Source: an uncultured Bacteroidales bacterium
GTDB taxonomy: Bacteria > Bacteroidota > Bacteroidia > Bacteroidales > CAIXZF01
Assembly: GCA_903923925.1 (NCBI GenBank)
Contig: CAIXZF010000061.1
Coordinates: 31,325 to 95,324, forward strand
Reading direction: 5' to 3'
DNA length: 64,000 nucleotides
In this document: positions 38,958-47,457 of the stretch, piece after piece
Position numbering within the stretch: the stretch's first letter is position 1
Layout: each line of letters begins with the position of its first letter
Notes under the pieces: generated by a model
The model's input: the letters and a program-made list of their open reading frames with translations, nothing else
Told to the model about the DNA's origin: nothing
Database searches by the model: none
Made by a program: the position numbers and the translations under genes

Positions 38958-41774
38958 ATGCAACAAATAAATCTGAAAATAAATAATAAACAATACCACT
39001 TTCTTGTTAGCGCCCATGAAATGTTATCACACGTTATCCGTGAAAAAGCCGGATTAACAGGTACCAAAATCGGATGTGAACAAGGAAGCTGCGGAGCCTG
39101 CACTGTACTTTTAAACAACGTGGCTGTGTTAAGTTGTATTACACCTGCCGTACGCTGTGATAATGCCGAAATTACTACTATTGAAGCTCTCGCAAAAGAC
39201 GGAAAACTCCATAAACTTCAGGAGAAATTCGTCGAAAAAGGTGCAATACAGTGCGGATTCTGCACACCTGGAATGGTGATGACAGCCTTAAGCCTCGCTC
39301 CCAATTTAAATAAAGAAGCCGGCATTGACTCGATGAAACAGGAAATCAAGGAAGGCTTGTCGGGCAATCTTTGCAGATGCACTGGCTACACAAAAGTAAT
39401 TGCAGCAGTGGCTGAATATGCACTTGAATTAAACGTTACCCGGAATTCTGATATCATTAGTGAGAATAATACCAATTGTCCAAAATCAGCAGTTGGAACG
39501 CCCAGACCCTATATCGAAGCTCAAAAGAAAGTACGTGGCGCCGCTGAATATGCTGATGACATCTCAACCAGAAATGCGCTGCATTGTAAATTCCTGAGAA
39601 GTATTTACCCACATGCAAGAATTGAAAATATTGATGTATCAGAAGCACTTAAATTACCTGGTGTTCATTTTATTTCCACCGGTATTGAAATCCCTGTAAC
39701 ATTTGGTGTACTCCCGATTTCTCAGGATGAAACGGCTATGGCTGTTAACAAAGTCCGGTATATTGGCGAAATTGTAGCAGCTGTGGCTGCTGATACTGAG
39801 GAAATAGCTGTTGAAGCATGCAGCTTAATCAAAGTGAAATACAGTGTATTAAAGGAATTTCTGACTATCGATGAATCTCTTGATGATGCGGGAGAGGATG
39901 AAAAGATTCATGAATACGGAAAGTTCAACAACAACATTCACAAGAAGGCTGAATTACGTTTTGGTGATCAGCAGCAAGGCCTCAGAGAAGCTGAAGTAAC
40001 AACAAAAATGTCCTTTGAATTTGATGGAATCAATCATGGCTTCACCGAACCCCATGCTGCAACTGCTTATTGGGATGAAAATGGACTTACAATAACTACT
40101 GCTACCCAGGTTCCGCATTATTTGCATCGTGCACTGGCAAAAGTAATGGAAGTTCCACTAAGCAGAGTTCGGGTTATTAAACCCTACCTTGGAGGCGGTT
40201 TTGGAGGCAAAAGCGATCCCTTTGCACATGAAATGATTATTGCCCATTTAGCACGAAAAACAGGAAGACCTGTGAGAGTCCGCTTGTCGCGGGAGGAAGT
40301 TTTCCTCACAAATCATGGCCGTCATCCATCAAAAATGACTGTTGAAATGGGTATTTCCAAAGATGGATTTTTGCAGGTTCTCGACGCTGATATCGCAATT
40401 GATGGTGGTGCTTACGGAAGTTTTGGTGTGGTAACTTCATATTACAATGGCGTCTTGCTTCAGGCGCCTTACAAACTCAGCAATTTCGGTTTCCGCACCT
40501 ACCGTGTATACACCAACAAGCCGCAATGCGGGGCTATGCGTGGCCATGGTGCTGTAAACTCCCGCTTTGCAGTGGAATCCCTGATTGACGATCTCGCTCA
40601 TAAAATTCAAATGGATCCTTGTGAATTGCGAATGCAGAATTTTCTCGATTCTAACTCTCTGACGGTTGGTCAATACCGGATTACATCAAACGGAAGCCGC
40701 GAATCTCTTCAGAAAGTGATGGAACAATCGCATTGGAAAGAAAGAATCGGTAAAATGGAAAAGGGGAAAGGCCTTGGCGTAGCCTGTGGTTTCTTTATCA
40801 GTGGCAGCGCCTTACCTATAATCTGGAACGAACTTCCACAATCTGTTGTTCATTTGAAACTCGATTTCGACGGCAGAGTTCTCGTAACATCAGGCTCCAG
40901 CGACATAGGTCAGGGTAGCGATACTATGCTCGCGATAATTGTTTCGGAAGTGCTCGGACTTTCTATCGACAATATTTTTGTGCTTGGCGCCGATACACTT
41001 TTAACTCCAGTTGATTTTGGAAGCTATTCAAGCCGTGTTACTTTTATGGCAGGTAACGCTGCAAAAGATGCAGCCGGAAACCTTAAAAAAGAGATCATTC
41101 AATCTATTGTAACAAAGTTTGAAATAAATCCTGACGAATTGAATTTTCATGATAACAGGATTTTTACCAACGATAAAACTATTGACCTTTCCTGGATGGA
41201 AGCTGTTGATATCCTAATGGCTAAACGCGGGGCTGTGAGCGTAAGCGGTAAATACATTTCACCTAAACTCGGTGGCGATTTTAAAGGAGCCGGTGCCGGG
41301 CTTAGTCCATCGTATTCATTTGGTGCTGTAATCGCCGAAGTGGATGTGGATACTGATACAGGCCAGGTAAAAGTAACAAATATCTGGGGAGCCCATGATT
41401 GCGGCAAAGCGCTCAATCCACTTGCCGTCCAAGGTCAGCTCGAAGGCTCCTGGCATATGGGACTCGGACAAGCTATTAGTGAACAGATGAAATATTATAA
41501 AGGACTATTATTCAACAATAATTTCCTCGAATATAAAATCCCAACTTCTCTCGACACTCCTGACATTCATGCCAACATTATTGAAACCATAGATCCGGAA
41601 GGACCTTTTGGTGCTAAAGAAGCGGGCGAAGGTGCAATTCATCCGGTAATTCCTGCCATTGCCAATGCAATCTACAAAGCTGTAGGCGTAAGGATAACTA
41701 AATTACCTGTGAACCCTGAAGATATCCTTGCAATGATGAAGCTGCAAAAAACAAGTGGAGGAAATTCAAAATGA
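38958..41774 (+). CDS. 4-hydroxybenzoyl-CoA reductase, fused gamma (2x[2Fe-2S]) and alpha (molybdopterin) subunits
   Basis: CEQGSCGACTVLLNNVAVLSC and CGFCTPGMVM...CRCTGYTK in residues 1-160, then the xanthine dehydrogenase-family Mo domain (GGGFGGKSDPFAHE, GQGSDTMLAIIVSEVLG, EGAIHPVIPAIANAI). Confidence 0.85.
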   Translation: MQQINLKINNKQYHFLVSAHEMLSHVIREKAGLTGTKIGCEQGSCGACTVLLNNVAVLSCITPAVRCDNAEITTIEALAKDGKLHKLQEKFVEKGAIQCGFCTPGMVMTALSLAPNLNKEAGIDSMKQEIKEGLSGNLCRCTGYTKVIAAVAEYALELNVTRNSDIISENNTNCPKSAVGTPRPYIEAQKKVRGAAEYADDISTRNALHCKFLRSIYPHARIENIDVSEALKLPGVHFISTGIEIPVTFGVLPISQDETAMAVNKVRYIGEIVAAVAADTEEIAVEACSLIKVKYSVLKEFLTIDESLDDAGEDEKIHEYGKFNNNIHKKAELRFGDQQQGLREAEVTTKMSFEFDGINHGFTEPHAATAYWDENGLTITTATQVPHYLHRALAKVMEVPLSRVRVIKPYLGGGFGGKSDPFAHEMIIAHLARKTGRPVRVRLSREEVFLTNHGRHPSKMTVEMGISKDGFLQVLDADIAIDGGAYGSFGVVTSYYNGVLLQAPYKLSNFGFRTYRVYTNKPQCGAMRGHGAVNSRFAVESLIDDLAHKIQMDPCELRMQNFLDSNSLTVGQYRITSNGSRESLQKVMEQSHWKERIGKMEKGKGLGVACGFFISGSALPIIWNELPQSVVHLKLDFDGRVLVTSGSSDIGQGSDTMLAIIVSEVLGLSIDNIFVLGADTLLTPVDFGSYSSRVTFMAGNAAKDAAGNLKKEIIQSIVTKFEINPDELNFHDNRIFTNDKTIDLSWMEAVDILMAKRGAVSVSGKYISPKLGGDFKGAGAGLSPSYSFGAVIAEVDVDTDTGQVKVTNIWGAHDCGKALNPLAVQGQLEGSWHMGLGQAISEQMKYYKGLLFNNNFLEYKIPTSLDTPDIHANIIETIDPEGPFGAKEAGEGAIHPVIPAIANAIYKAVGVRITKLPVNPEDILAMMKLQKTSGGNSK

Positions 41775-42751
41775 CTGTAATCTCCGAAAATAAATACATC
41801 AGCCCGAATTCTGTTGAACAGGCTGTTTCAGCAGCTGTTGAACACAAGGGAAGCTACCGCTACATCGCCGGTGGAACTGATGTTATGGTAAATAAGTTTC
41901 AGGGAAATGATACTGCTGATCTGCTGATTGATTTAACCGGAATTCAAGGATTGAAAGAAATCCTGAAAACAGATACTCACATTATAATAGGAGCCTTAAC
42001 AACACTGGAAGAATTGCAGAATCAGCAATTGCTTGCCACGCATTTCCCGATGCTGCCTGAAGCCGCTAAATCTGTTGCATCACCAACTATCCGGAAATCG
42101 GCAACTCTTGGTGGTAACCTGCTCTGCGAAAACCGCTGCATTTTTTATAATCAGAGTGAATGGTGGAGGGAAGCTGCGGGCAGATGCCTGAAATGTAATG
42201 GAGATATTTGCCTTGCTTCAGGCGGCAATAAATACTGTTATTCGAAATTTGTATCCGATATTGCAGTTGTATTGATAAGTTTGAATGCTGAAATCGAAAT
42301 AATTAATGAGCATGAAACTTCGGTTATTCCATTGGAAACCATTTATTCCGGTGATGGCATTAATCCAGTGTTGTTACCTAAAACTTCGATTATCAAATCA
42401 ATATATATCCCATTAATCGACGGCAATAGAAGTGCATTCAAAAAACTCAGAAAACGTGAAACCCTCGATTTTACTTCACTCACAACAAGTCTTACTATTA
42501 AAAACTCCGGATCTGTCAGGATCGTCCTTGGTGGTGCTCATGCAAAACCTGTTATAGTTGATGGTTCTGTAGAAGATGATCTGGAAGTATTGTTCTCACA
42601 AGTTGTTTCAAATACCAGAATTATTGAAAACGACACCTATTCAAGATCGTACAGAAAAGACATGATCCGCGTTTTCCTCAAAAGAAGCTTTGTTGAATTG
42701 AATTCAAAATCCCCATACTCAATTACTGGATCAAATGAACCTCAAAAATAA
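41771..42751 (+). CDS. hcrB: 4-hydroxybenzoyl-CoA reductase beta subunit (FAD + extra [4Fe-4S])
   Basis: FAD_binding_5-type fold (YRYIAGGTDVMVN, ATLGGNLL) plus insert C123-x15-C139-x7-C147-x8-C156, the HCR-specific 4-Cys loop; 4-bp overlap with the preceding gene. Confidence 0.88.
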   Translation: MTVISENKYISPNSVEQAVSAAVEHKGSYRYIAGGTDVMVNKFQGNDTADLLIDLTGIQGLKEILKTDTHIIIGALTTLEELQNQQLLATHFPMLPEAAKSVASPTIRKSATLGGNLLCENRCIFYNQSEWWREAAGRCLKCNGDICLASGGNKYCYSKFVSDIAVVLISLNAEIEIINEHETSVIPLETIYSGDGINPVLLPKTSIIKSIYIPLIDGNRSAFKKLRKRETLDFTSLTTSLTIKNSGSVRIVLGGAHAKPVIVDGSVEDDLEVLFSQVVSNTRIIENDTYSRSYRKDMIRVFLKRSFVELNSKSPYSITGSNEPQK

Positions 42752-43478
42752 AACCGCCATAGTTACAGGAGCCGCCACAGGAATAGGCGCTTCCATTGCC
42801 CTGAAATTAGCTTCCTATGGTGCAAACATTGCCATTATTGATAGGGCAAACCTTGATAATGCACAGCAAATTGTGAAGAGTATTCAGGAAATTGGAGGAA
42901 AAGCTGTCATCTATAATTCCGATATTTCAAACTTTGAAGCAGCTGCAAATACAGTAAATTCGGTTATCGAAGAATTTGGTAAACTCGACATCCTCGTAAA
43001 CAATGCGGGAATAAACCGCGACGGCGTTATCTGGAAAATGACAGAAGATCAATGGGATGCAGTAATCAATGTTAATCTCAAAGGATATTTCAATTATATC
43101 AGAGCTGTATCTCCTGTATTTCGCGATCAGCAAAGTGGAAAAATAGTCAACATAACCTCTATTAATGGTCTAAGAGGTAAATTTGGACAAGCAAATTATG
43201 CAGCTTCAAAAGCAGGCATCATAGGGCTTACGAAAACCGTTGCAAAAGAACTTGGCAAGTACAACGTAAACGTTAATGCAATTGCACCTGGTTTAATTGA
43301 AACTGAAATGATGAGAAATGCTGATGCCAGTGTTCGTGAAGCTGCTCTTGAGGACATTGTTCTTAAAAGACTCGGTCGGCCCGAAGATATTGCAAACCTG
43401 GTGGCCTTCCTTTGTTCTGACCTTGCCTGCCATATTACAGGTGAAGTCATTAAAGTAGATGGCGGACAATATATTTAA
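42735..43478 (+). CDS. Short-chain dehydrogenase/reductase (FabG-like)
   Basis: KTAIVTGAATGIGASIALKLA, NNAGINRDG, YAASKAGIIGLTKTVAKEL, VDGGQYI. Confidence 0.9.
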   Translation: MNLKNKTAIVTGAATGIGASIALKLASYGANIAIIDRANLDNAQQIVKSIQEIGGKAVIYNSDISNFEAAANTVNSVIEEFGKLDILVNNAGINRDGVIWKMTEDQWDAVINVNLKGYFNYIRAVSPVFRDQQSGKIVNITSINGLRGKFGQANYAASKAGIIGLTKTVAKELGKYNVNVNAIAPGLIETEMMRNADASVREAALEDIVLKRLGRPEDIANLVAFLCSDLACHITGEVIKVDGGQYI

Positions 43479-43495
43479 CATTATATCAAGCAATC

Positions 43496-44686
43496 ATGAA
43501 TCTGAACGATATAGTTATTGTTTCTGCCTGCCGCACAGCAATGGGAAAATTTGGCGGTACTCTGAAAAATATTCCTTCCTGGGATCTTGGTGCTATTGCG
43601 CTTAAACATGCTTTGCAAAGAGCTAATCTGCAGGGAAATCAGATTGATGATGTAATCCTTGGCAGCTGCCGCCAGGCTGGTAATGGACCGAATCCTGCAA
43701 GAACTGCTGCAGTTAAAGGAGGTATTTCAGCTTCTGTTCCTGCGATTACTCTTAATATGGCTTGCCCGTCAGGAATGCGCTCTCTGGCTATGGCTGCACA
43801 GGAAATTATGTCTGGTGATGTTGAAGTTGTATTAGCAGGTGGATTCGAAAGTATGAGCACTATTCCCTATCTGCTTAAAGGTACTCGCTGGGAAGGATTT
43901 AAAATGGGCAACAAAACTCTGGAAGATGGCTGGAGTGATAGCATTGATCCATTAATCGGACAAGGGATGGGTGAAACTGCAGAGAATCTTTACGATAAAT
44001 ACAAGATCTCCAGAGAGTCACAGGATTCATTTGCTGTTGATAGCCATCTGAAAGCCGCTGCCGCACAAAAAAATGGATGGTTTGATGGTGAAATTGTGCC
44101 TGTAGAAATTCCTGCTTCGGGTAGAAATCAGGCTGTACTGTTCGATAAAGATGAAACGATTCGTTACGATGCTTCTCTTGAAAAACTTTCTGGTTTGAAA
44201 CCTTCATTCCGCAAAGATGGTACTGTAACTGCAGGAAACTCATGCGGACTCAGTGATGGTGCTACTGCCATGATTGTAACACACAGAGAGAAAGCAAAAG
44301 CCCTGGGAGTTAATCCATTATTTTCAATCCGATCCTTTGCTCAGATGGCTGTTGAACCTTCAACTATGGGAGAAGGACCTGCATATTCGATTCCTCTGGC
44401 ATTAAAGCGTGCTGGTATGGAACTCAACGACATTGATCTTATTGAGGTAAATGAAGCTTTCGCAATTCAGGTACTCTCAAATGAGAAACTTCTTAAATGG
44501 GATAGTACAAAACTAAATGTGAATGGCGGTGCCATCGCACTTGGTCATCCTACCGGAATCAGCGGTGCAAGAATATTGGTAACTGCATACTATGCAATGA
44601 AACGGCTTGACAAGGAATTCGCTATCGCCAGTATTTGCGGAGGCGGAGGAGTTAGCACGGCAATTATTATCAAACGAGAATCCTGA
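43496..44686 (+). CDS. Thiolase (acetyl-CoA acetyltransferase family)
   Basis: IVIVSACRTAMGKFGG, NMACPSGMRSLAMAAQ, NVNGGAIALGHPTGISGARI, ASICGGGGVSTAIII. Confidence 0.92.
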   Translation: MNLNDIVIVSACRTAMGKFGGTLKNIPSWDLGAIALKHALQRANLQGNQIDDVILGSCRQAGNGPNPARTAAVKGGISASVPAITLNMACPSGMRSLAMAAQEIMSGDVEVVLAGGFESMSTIPYLLKGTRWEGFKMGNKTLEDGWSDSIDPLIGQGMGETAENLYDKYKISRESQDSFAVDSHLKAAAAQKNGWFDGEIVPVEIPASGRNQAVLFDKDETIRYDASLEKLSGLKPSFRKDGTVTAGNSCGLSDGATAMIVTHREKAKALGVNPLFSIRSFAQMAVEPSTMGEGPAYSIPLALKRAGMELNDIDLIEVNEAFAIQVLSNEKLLKWDSTKLNVNGGAIALGHPTGISGARILVTAYYAMKRLDKEFAIASICGGGGVSTAIIIKRES

Positions 44687-44711
44687 TGTTGTAAATCTTC
44701 AGAATTAATAG

Positions 44712-45404
44712 TTAAAAAGGACGTAGAGAAATACCAACTGAAATAGGATATAAATCAGGTCCGTTATCTTTCTTAAACAGCTTAGAAAGCCCGTAATAAC
44801 AATAAAGTTCTGCCGACTTATACCCAACCTTGGCTGTGAGGCCATAGCGCCACTTTTCAAGATTCTTTACATTCTGTGTCTTAAGTTTCAAAATACTTGG
44901 ATCTTCAAGAAGGTAATTATCACCCTTGTATTTTGTATGACTTCCTATCACGAATCCGAATTTCATTCCCATTGCTGCTTTAAAACCATTCGAATGCTTA
45001 TACCTGAACTCAAAAGGAAAATCAAAATAAGCAACAGTGATTTTATATTTCTTATATGATATCGGATCGCTTGGATTTAGGTCAGCGATTTTCTGAAATG
45101 TATAAACACCCGTACTGTCGTTTGCCACAAGAAAAGCGTTTGTAAATAGATTGTGAACACCTACACCTGCCCCAACCGAAAATGTTAATTTGCTGTTCTC
45201 CATCGGAATATTATACATACCAAATACATCTATCCCCTGGTTAATTGCTCTCGGAGTCATATTCGTAAAGCTACCTTTCCAGATATCACTGAAAAGTGTA
45301 ATTCCTGATGTAAATTTCTTCAGCCCCTCTGTTGTAGTTGCATCCTGCGCAAAAACGTTAAATGCCAAACATAGTATTATAACAATTAGAGAATTTTTCT
45401 TCAT
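44712..45404 (-). CDS. Predicted outer-membrane beta-barrel protein
   Basis: Signal peptide MKKNSLIVIILCLAFNVFAQ, alternating beta pattern, terminal ...PISVGISLRPF. Confidence 0.6.
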   Translation of the reverse strand: MKKNSLIVIILCLAFNVFAQDATTTEGLKKFTSGITLFSDIWKGSFTNMTPRAINQGIDVFGMYNIPMENSKLTFSVGAGVGVHNLFTNAFLVANDSTGVYTFQKIADLNPSDPISYKKYKITVAYFDFPFEFRYKHSNGFKAAMGMKFGFVIGSHTKYKGDNYLLEDPSILKLKTQNVKNLEKWRYGLTAKVGYKSAELYCYYGLSKLFKKDNGPDLYPISVGISLRPF

Positions 45405-45660
45405 AACAAGTAATTTAAAAAGTTCTTCAAAGGTACTGAAATATTAATTATTCAGATTCCTTTTAGTTGACTATTAGCAAACAGAAATTATACAACTAAA
45501 TTGTCTGAATTCAGGCTTTAGAAATCCCAATTTTAATTTCAATGATACCTAAGTTATAAATGGTGTATACTTTATTAAACTTTTTCTTAAAAAAAATTAG
45601 CCCTGTATAAAATAATATTCTATTTTTGCGTTATATAATTTTCTTTAATATTCGAAACGC

Positions 45661-46011
45661 ATGATATCAAACAATTTTATTAAAGGGCTTATTAAGCCGA
45701 TCATTCTCAAACTTCTGGCAGAGAATGGTAAAATGTACGGGTATGAGATAACCCGTAAAGTTGAGGACCTCACTGAAGGAAAAATCAAACTGACCTTTGG
45801 AGCTCTTTATCCGATTCTTCATAAACTTGAAGCTGATGGAATTGTTGGAACGGAAACGGAAATGGTGAGTAACCGGGCTAGGGTTTATTACTTGCTTACC
45901 GAACAAGGGAAATTTTCAGCCAGGGAAAAGATTGCTGAACTGGAAGATTTTGTATCTACCCTCAGCAAATTAATAAACCCGGAACCCGGATTATTGCCAT
46001 GTACCAGTTAA
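45661..46011 (+). CDS. PadR-family transcriptional regulator
   Basis: KPIILKLLAENGKMYGYEITRKVEDLTEGKIKLTFGALYPILHKLEADGIVGTE; TATTTTTG -7-like element at 45621. Confidence 0.9.
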   Translation: MISNNFIKGLIKPIILKLLAENGKMYGYEITRKVEDLTEGKIKLTFGALYPILHKLEADGIVGTETEMVSNRARVYYLLTEQGKFSAREKIAELEDFVSTLSKLINPEPGLLPCTS

Positions 46012-46856
46012 ACGATGAACAAATTAACCTCATTAAAAATGAGGTTGAGAGGCAGGATATTCACCTGGGGCATCTTGCAGCTGATCTTCTCGATCATATC
46101 TGCTGTGAAATTGAGGAACAAATATGGCAGGGCCAGAAATTTCAAACAGCATTTAACAACGTTCTGAATCTGATTGGAAACGATGGATTAACGCAAATTC
46201 AAAATGATACCCTTTATTTAACCGATAAAAAATACAGAACCATGAAAAATCTATTAAAAATTGCAGGTGTAGCAGGCATGGCCCTCATTTCAGCTGGCGC
46301 ATTATTTAAAATAGACCACTGGCCAGGTGCTAATGTGCTCTTCGTCCTTGGATTCTTTCTTTTAGGTGCTATTTTCTTTCCCGTATCCATCTTCACTATC
46401 CGAAAGGAATCAAGTAAACCTGAATCACCCGTCATTTATGGATCAGCTCTTATTGGAGGACTACTAACAATTTTTGCGCCAATGTTAAAAGTGTTACATT
46501 GGCCAGGTGCAAATCTGTTCTTTTTAGTTGGATATGCCCTGCTGGGAATAGTATTTCTCCCACTAATGCTAAATTCTTTGTTAAAAAACACCAAGGACAA
46601 TTTCTTCAGATCAACCTATATTGTAGGTGCCATTTCTCTATTTTTCTGCCTGGCAGGAAGCCTCTTTAAAATTCTCCACTTACCTGGAGCTTTCATTCTT
46701 GTGTTAACTGGTTCCTTGAGTTTAACCATGCTATTCCTTCCATTGTATACCTATAAAGTTTCCTCTGCTTCTTCACGTATCCCAACCAGTTATATTTTTC
46801 TGGTAATAGGCATTTTATATTTTAATTTATTTAATTTATTACTCTCAATCCATTAA
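45999..46856 (+). CDS. Membrane protein with three GldL-like FKIxHWPGA repeats
   Basis: GALFKIDHWPGANVLFVLGFFLLGAIFFP, APMLKVLHWPGANLFFLVGYALLGIVFLP, GSLFKILHLPGAFILVLTGSLSLTMLFLP; overlaps padR. Confidence 0.75.
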   Translation: MYQLNDEQINLIKNEVERQDIHLGHLAADLLDHICCEIEEQIWQGQKFQTAFNNVLNLIGNDGLTQIQNDTLYLTDKKYRTMKNLLKIAGVAGMALISAGALFKIDHWPGANVLFVLGFFLLGAIFFPVSIFTIRKESSKPESPVIYGSALIGGLLTIFAPMLKVLHWPGANLFFLVGYALLGIVFLPLMLNSLLKNTKDNFFRSTYIVGAISLFFCLAGSLFKILHLPGAFILVLTGSLSLTMLFLPLYTYKVSSASSRIPTSYIFLVIGILYFNLFNLLLSIH

Positions 46857-46867
46857 TAATCAACTAT

Positions 46868-47305
46868 ATGAAAAATCTCATTTATTTCATTGGCATTGGA
46901 AGTTTAAACCTCTTTCTTCTGGGGGCAATATCAAAAATGCTGTTATTGCCTGGGGCAGGTATTCTCATCACGCTTGGGTTAGGAATTTTTGCTGTTGTTT
47001 TCCTTCCAATAGCAACATGGGATGCCTACCAGGGACATAATGATAAAACACAATTTTGGGTATATATTACTGGTTTCATTTGTGCATTTGTCTGTATTAT
47101 TGGAGCCATTTTCAAAATCCAGCACTTTCAAGGATCTCAAATCCTTTTAACAATAGGGATTCCTCTTCCGTTTGTCGTTTATCTCCCGGTATTTCTGTAT
47201 AACAATCTTAGAAGCAAAACTCAATCAAATAATAACTTTCTGGGAATCATGTTTTTGATGACCTTTATTGCCATTTTTACAGCCTTTTTATCGATTAAAG
47301 CATAG
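46868..47305 (+). CDS. Membrane protein with two GldL-like motif repeats
   Basis: GAISKMLLLPGAGILITLGLGIFAVVFLP, GAIFKIQHFQGSQILLTIGIPLPFVVYLP. Confidence 0.7.
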   Translation: MKNLIYFIGIGSLNLFLLGAISKMLLLPGAGILITLGLGIFAVVFLPIATWDAYQGHNDKTQFWVYITGFICAFVCIIGAIFKIQHFQGSQILLTIGIPLPFVVYLPVFLYNNLRSKTQSNNNFLGIMFLMTFIAIFTAFLSIKA

Positions 47306-47326
47306 TTAAGAATAAGCCATTTTTAA

Positions 47327-47363
47327 GTTGCTCCATCTCATTTATAAAATGAAATGGAGCAAC
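47327..47363 (+). terminator. Hairpin GTTGCTCCATctCATTT-ataa-AATGaaATGGAGCAAC
   Basis: Near-perfect inverted repeat right after the GldL-motif gene; weak T-tract. Confidence 0.55.
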
Positions 47364-47457
47364 CTATATTAAAATAATTTGAATTATCCGTGATAATAAA
47401 TACTTTTACCGGTTATATAAAAAATCTTATACCCGTTTTTAGCTATTTTTTGTAGAA

